DNA of 64,000 nucleotides. It comes from Clostridiales bacterium UBA6386. Its GTDB lineage: Bacteria; Bacillota; Clostridia; Oscillospirales; Oscillospiraceae. A model generated the notes under the pieces. It did not search any database. It was given only the letters and a program-made list of their open reading frames with translations, and was not told the DNA's origin. Positions 63,500 through 64,000 of the stretch are shown here, in pieces. Made by a program: the position numbers and the translations under genes. The stretch's first letter is position 1. Each line of letters begins with the position of its first letter. Where the stretch lies: NCBI GenBank assembly GCA_002437585.1, contig DJQM01000003.1, positions 14,567 through 78,566 on the forward strand, in the 5' to 3' direction.

Positions 63500-63826
63500 T
63501 TATTTCTCCTTCCGGTATTTGTTCAGAACGGCTTGAATTACGCGCCGGTCTTCGGGGGAAGCGACCTCATAGAGGTCTGCGACTTCCTGAATCTCCTGCG
63601 GCATGACATTGTAGCGTTCGCCGGAAAGACCGAGCATCCAATCGAGCGAGACATCGAAGAAATCCGCCAGACGCATCAGATTCGGGAGATCTGGCGTCCG
63701 CCCGCCGGATAGGTAACGATGAATAGTGGTCGGTGCCATGTTCGTCTCTGCACCAAGGTCGACAACAGCAAGCCCCCGCGCCTCGATTAGGGTGGTCAGG
63801 TTCGCTCTGAATTTGGAAAAGTCCAT
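63500..63826 (-). CDS. Xre-family repressor with helix-turn-helix
   Basis: The 108-residue protein has an Xre/Cro HTH (LIEARGLAVVDLGAETNMAP, TTIHRYLSGGRTPDLPN) and a short C-terminal helical region. The ATG at 63826 follows AGGAGG by about 10 bases; a longer reading upstream has no site. It lies at the left of a divergent promoter region with a palindromic operator, the layout of a phage or ICE immunity repressor. Confidence 0.87.
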   Translation of the reverse strand: MDFSKFRANLTTLIEARGLAVVDLGAETNMAPTTIHRYLSGGRTPDLPNLMRLADFFDVSLDWMLGLSGERYNVMPQEIQEVADLYEVASPEDRRVIQAVLNKYRKEK

Positions 63827-63863
63827 AGTGTATAGTCCTCCTACTATAAGTCTGTTTATATAT

Positions 63864-63892
63864 ATGATATTGCATTGTGGCTCGCTTTGCAA
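63864..63892 (-). promoter_or_regulatory. Promoter of the Xre gene
   Basis: On the minus strand TTGCAA (63892-63887) and TATCAT (63869-63864) are separated by 17 bp. Confidence 0.65.
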
Positions 63893-63944
63893 GAAAAACC
63901 TACCGCTACTGACCAAAAAAATACCGAAAGCGGCCGAAAAACTC

Positions 63945-63973
63945 TTGATAATTACCAATTGGTAAGTTATAAT
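63945..63973 (+). promoter_or_regulatory. Divergent promoter with palindromic operator
   Basis: TTGATA (63945-63950) and TATAAT (63968-63973) have a 17-bp spacer that contains the perfect 14-bp palindrome TTACCAATTGGTAA (63952-63965). A repressor bound there would block the promoter. The gene it drives lies beyond the right edge of the window. Confidence 0.75.
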
Positions 63974-64000
63974 AAGTATATCGGTAACACAAAACACAAA

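Overview
The window looks like a chromosomal segment of a spore-forming, anaerobic gut Clostridium of the Oscillospiraceae/Ruminococcaceae type. The evidence is a GC-rich Firmicutes backbone with strong AGGAGG ribosome sites, spore genes (a cotJ pair and cwlD), T-box leaders, GHKL/LytTR signalling, and an OLE RNA next to oapA and dxs. No 16S rRNA or species marker is present, so the assignment is inferred from gene content and order.

Layout. 0-6.1 kb: a GH94 disaccharide phosphorylase, a LytTR response regulator, and two tandem AgrC-like GHKL kinases whose catalytic halves are near-identical. 6.2-13.7 kb: a six-gene operon holding two proteins that share an N-terminal domain (one six-TM, one Sel1/BspA/YwqK-like), a Ser/Thr kinase with a zinc ribbon, a TerY-like vWA protein, a PP2C phosphatase, and a zinc-ribbon protein overlapping the phosphatase gene. 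This is an enlarged relative of the 'TerY-P triad' and the best candidate for a poorly described system. A pair of 9-bp direct repeats suited to a LytTR regulator lies between the second kinase gene and this operon. 13.7-22.7 kb: two SAM methyltransferases with matching unusual promoters (CCCCCCGGGGGG box), a five-gene Ni/peptide-type ABC importer, and an OmpR/HK pair. 22.9-24.4 kb: a secreted protein made of twenty tetrapeptide repeats, and an exported esterase.

24.4-29 kb: cotJC, a cotJA-cotJB fusion, cwlD, tmRNA, a cyclophilin, smpB and a HAD phosphatase. 29-31.2 kb: repeats and dinB bracketed by two direct 137-bp repeats. 31.3-38.8 kb: NUDIX, OLE RNA, oapA, dxs, tlyA, nadK, argR, recN. 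38.8-53.7 kb: T-box/tyrS, an EamA transporter, pepF, a short adenylate-ligase relative, T-box/alaS with an inserted MITE-like element, comEC, holA, a TOPRIM protein and an ABC-F ATPase. 53.7-55.9 kb: an AT-rich type II restriction-modification pair placed between core genes. 56-60.2 kb: an Mrp/NBP35 ATPase, an OmpR/HK pair and queA. 60.3-64 kb: one end of an integrated element with a large serine recombinase and a PD-(D/E)XK-like gene, both frameshifted near their 3' ends, plus an Xre repressor with a divergent promoter and palindromic operator.

Four copies of a MITE-like element family occur at about 15.5, 22.8, 26.4 and 44.9 kb. One has split a long palindrome beside tmRNA and one sits inside the alaS T-box leader. 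All family calls come from reading the sequence; no database search was run.
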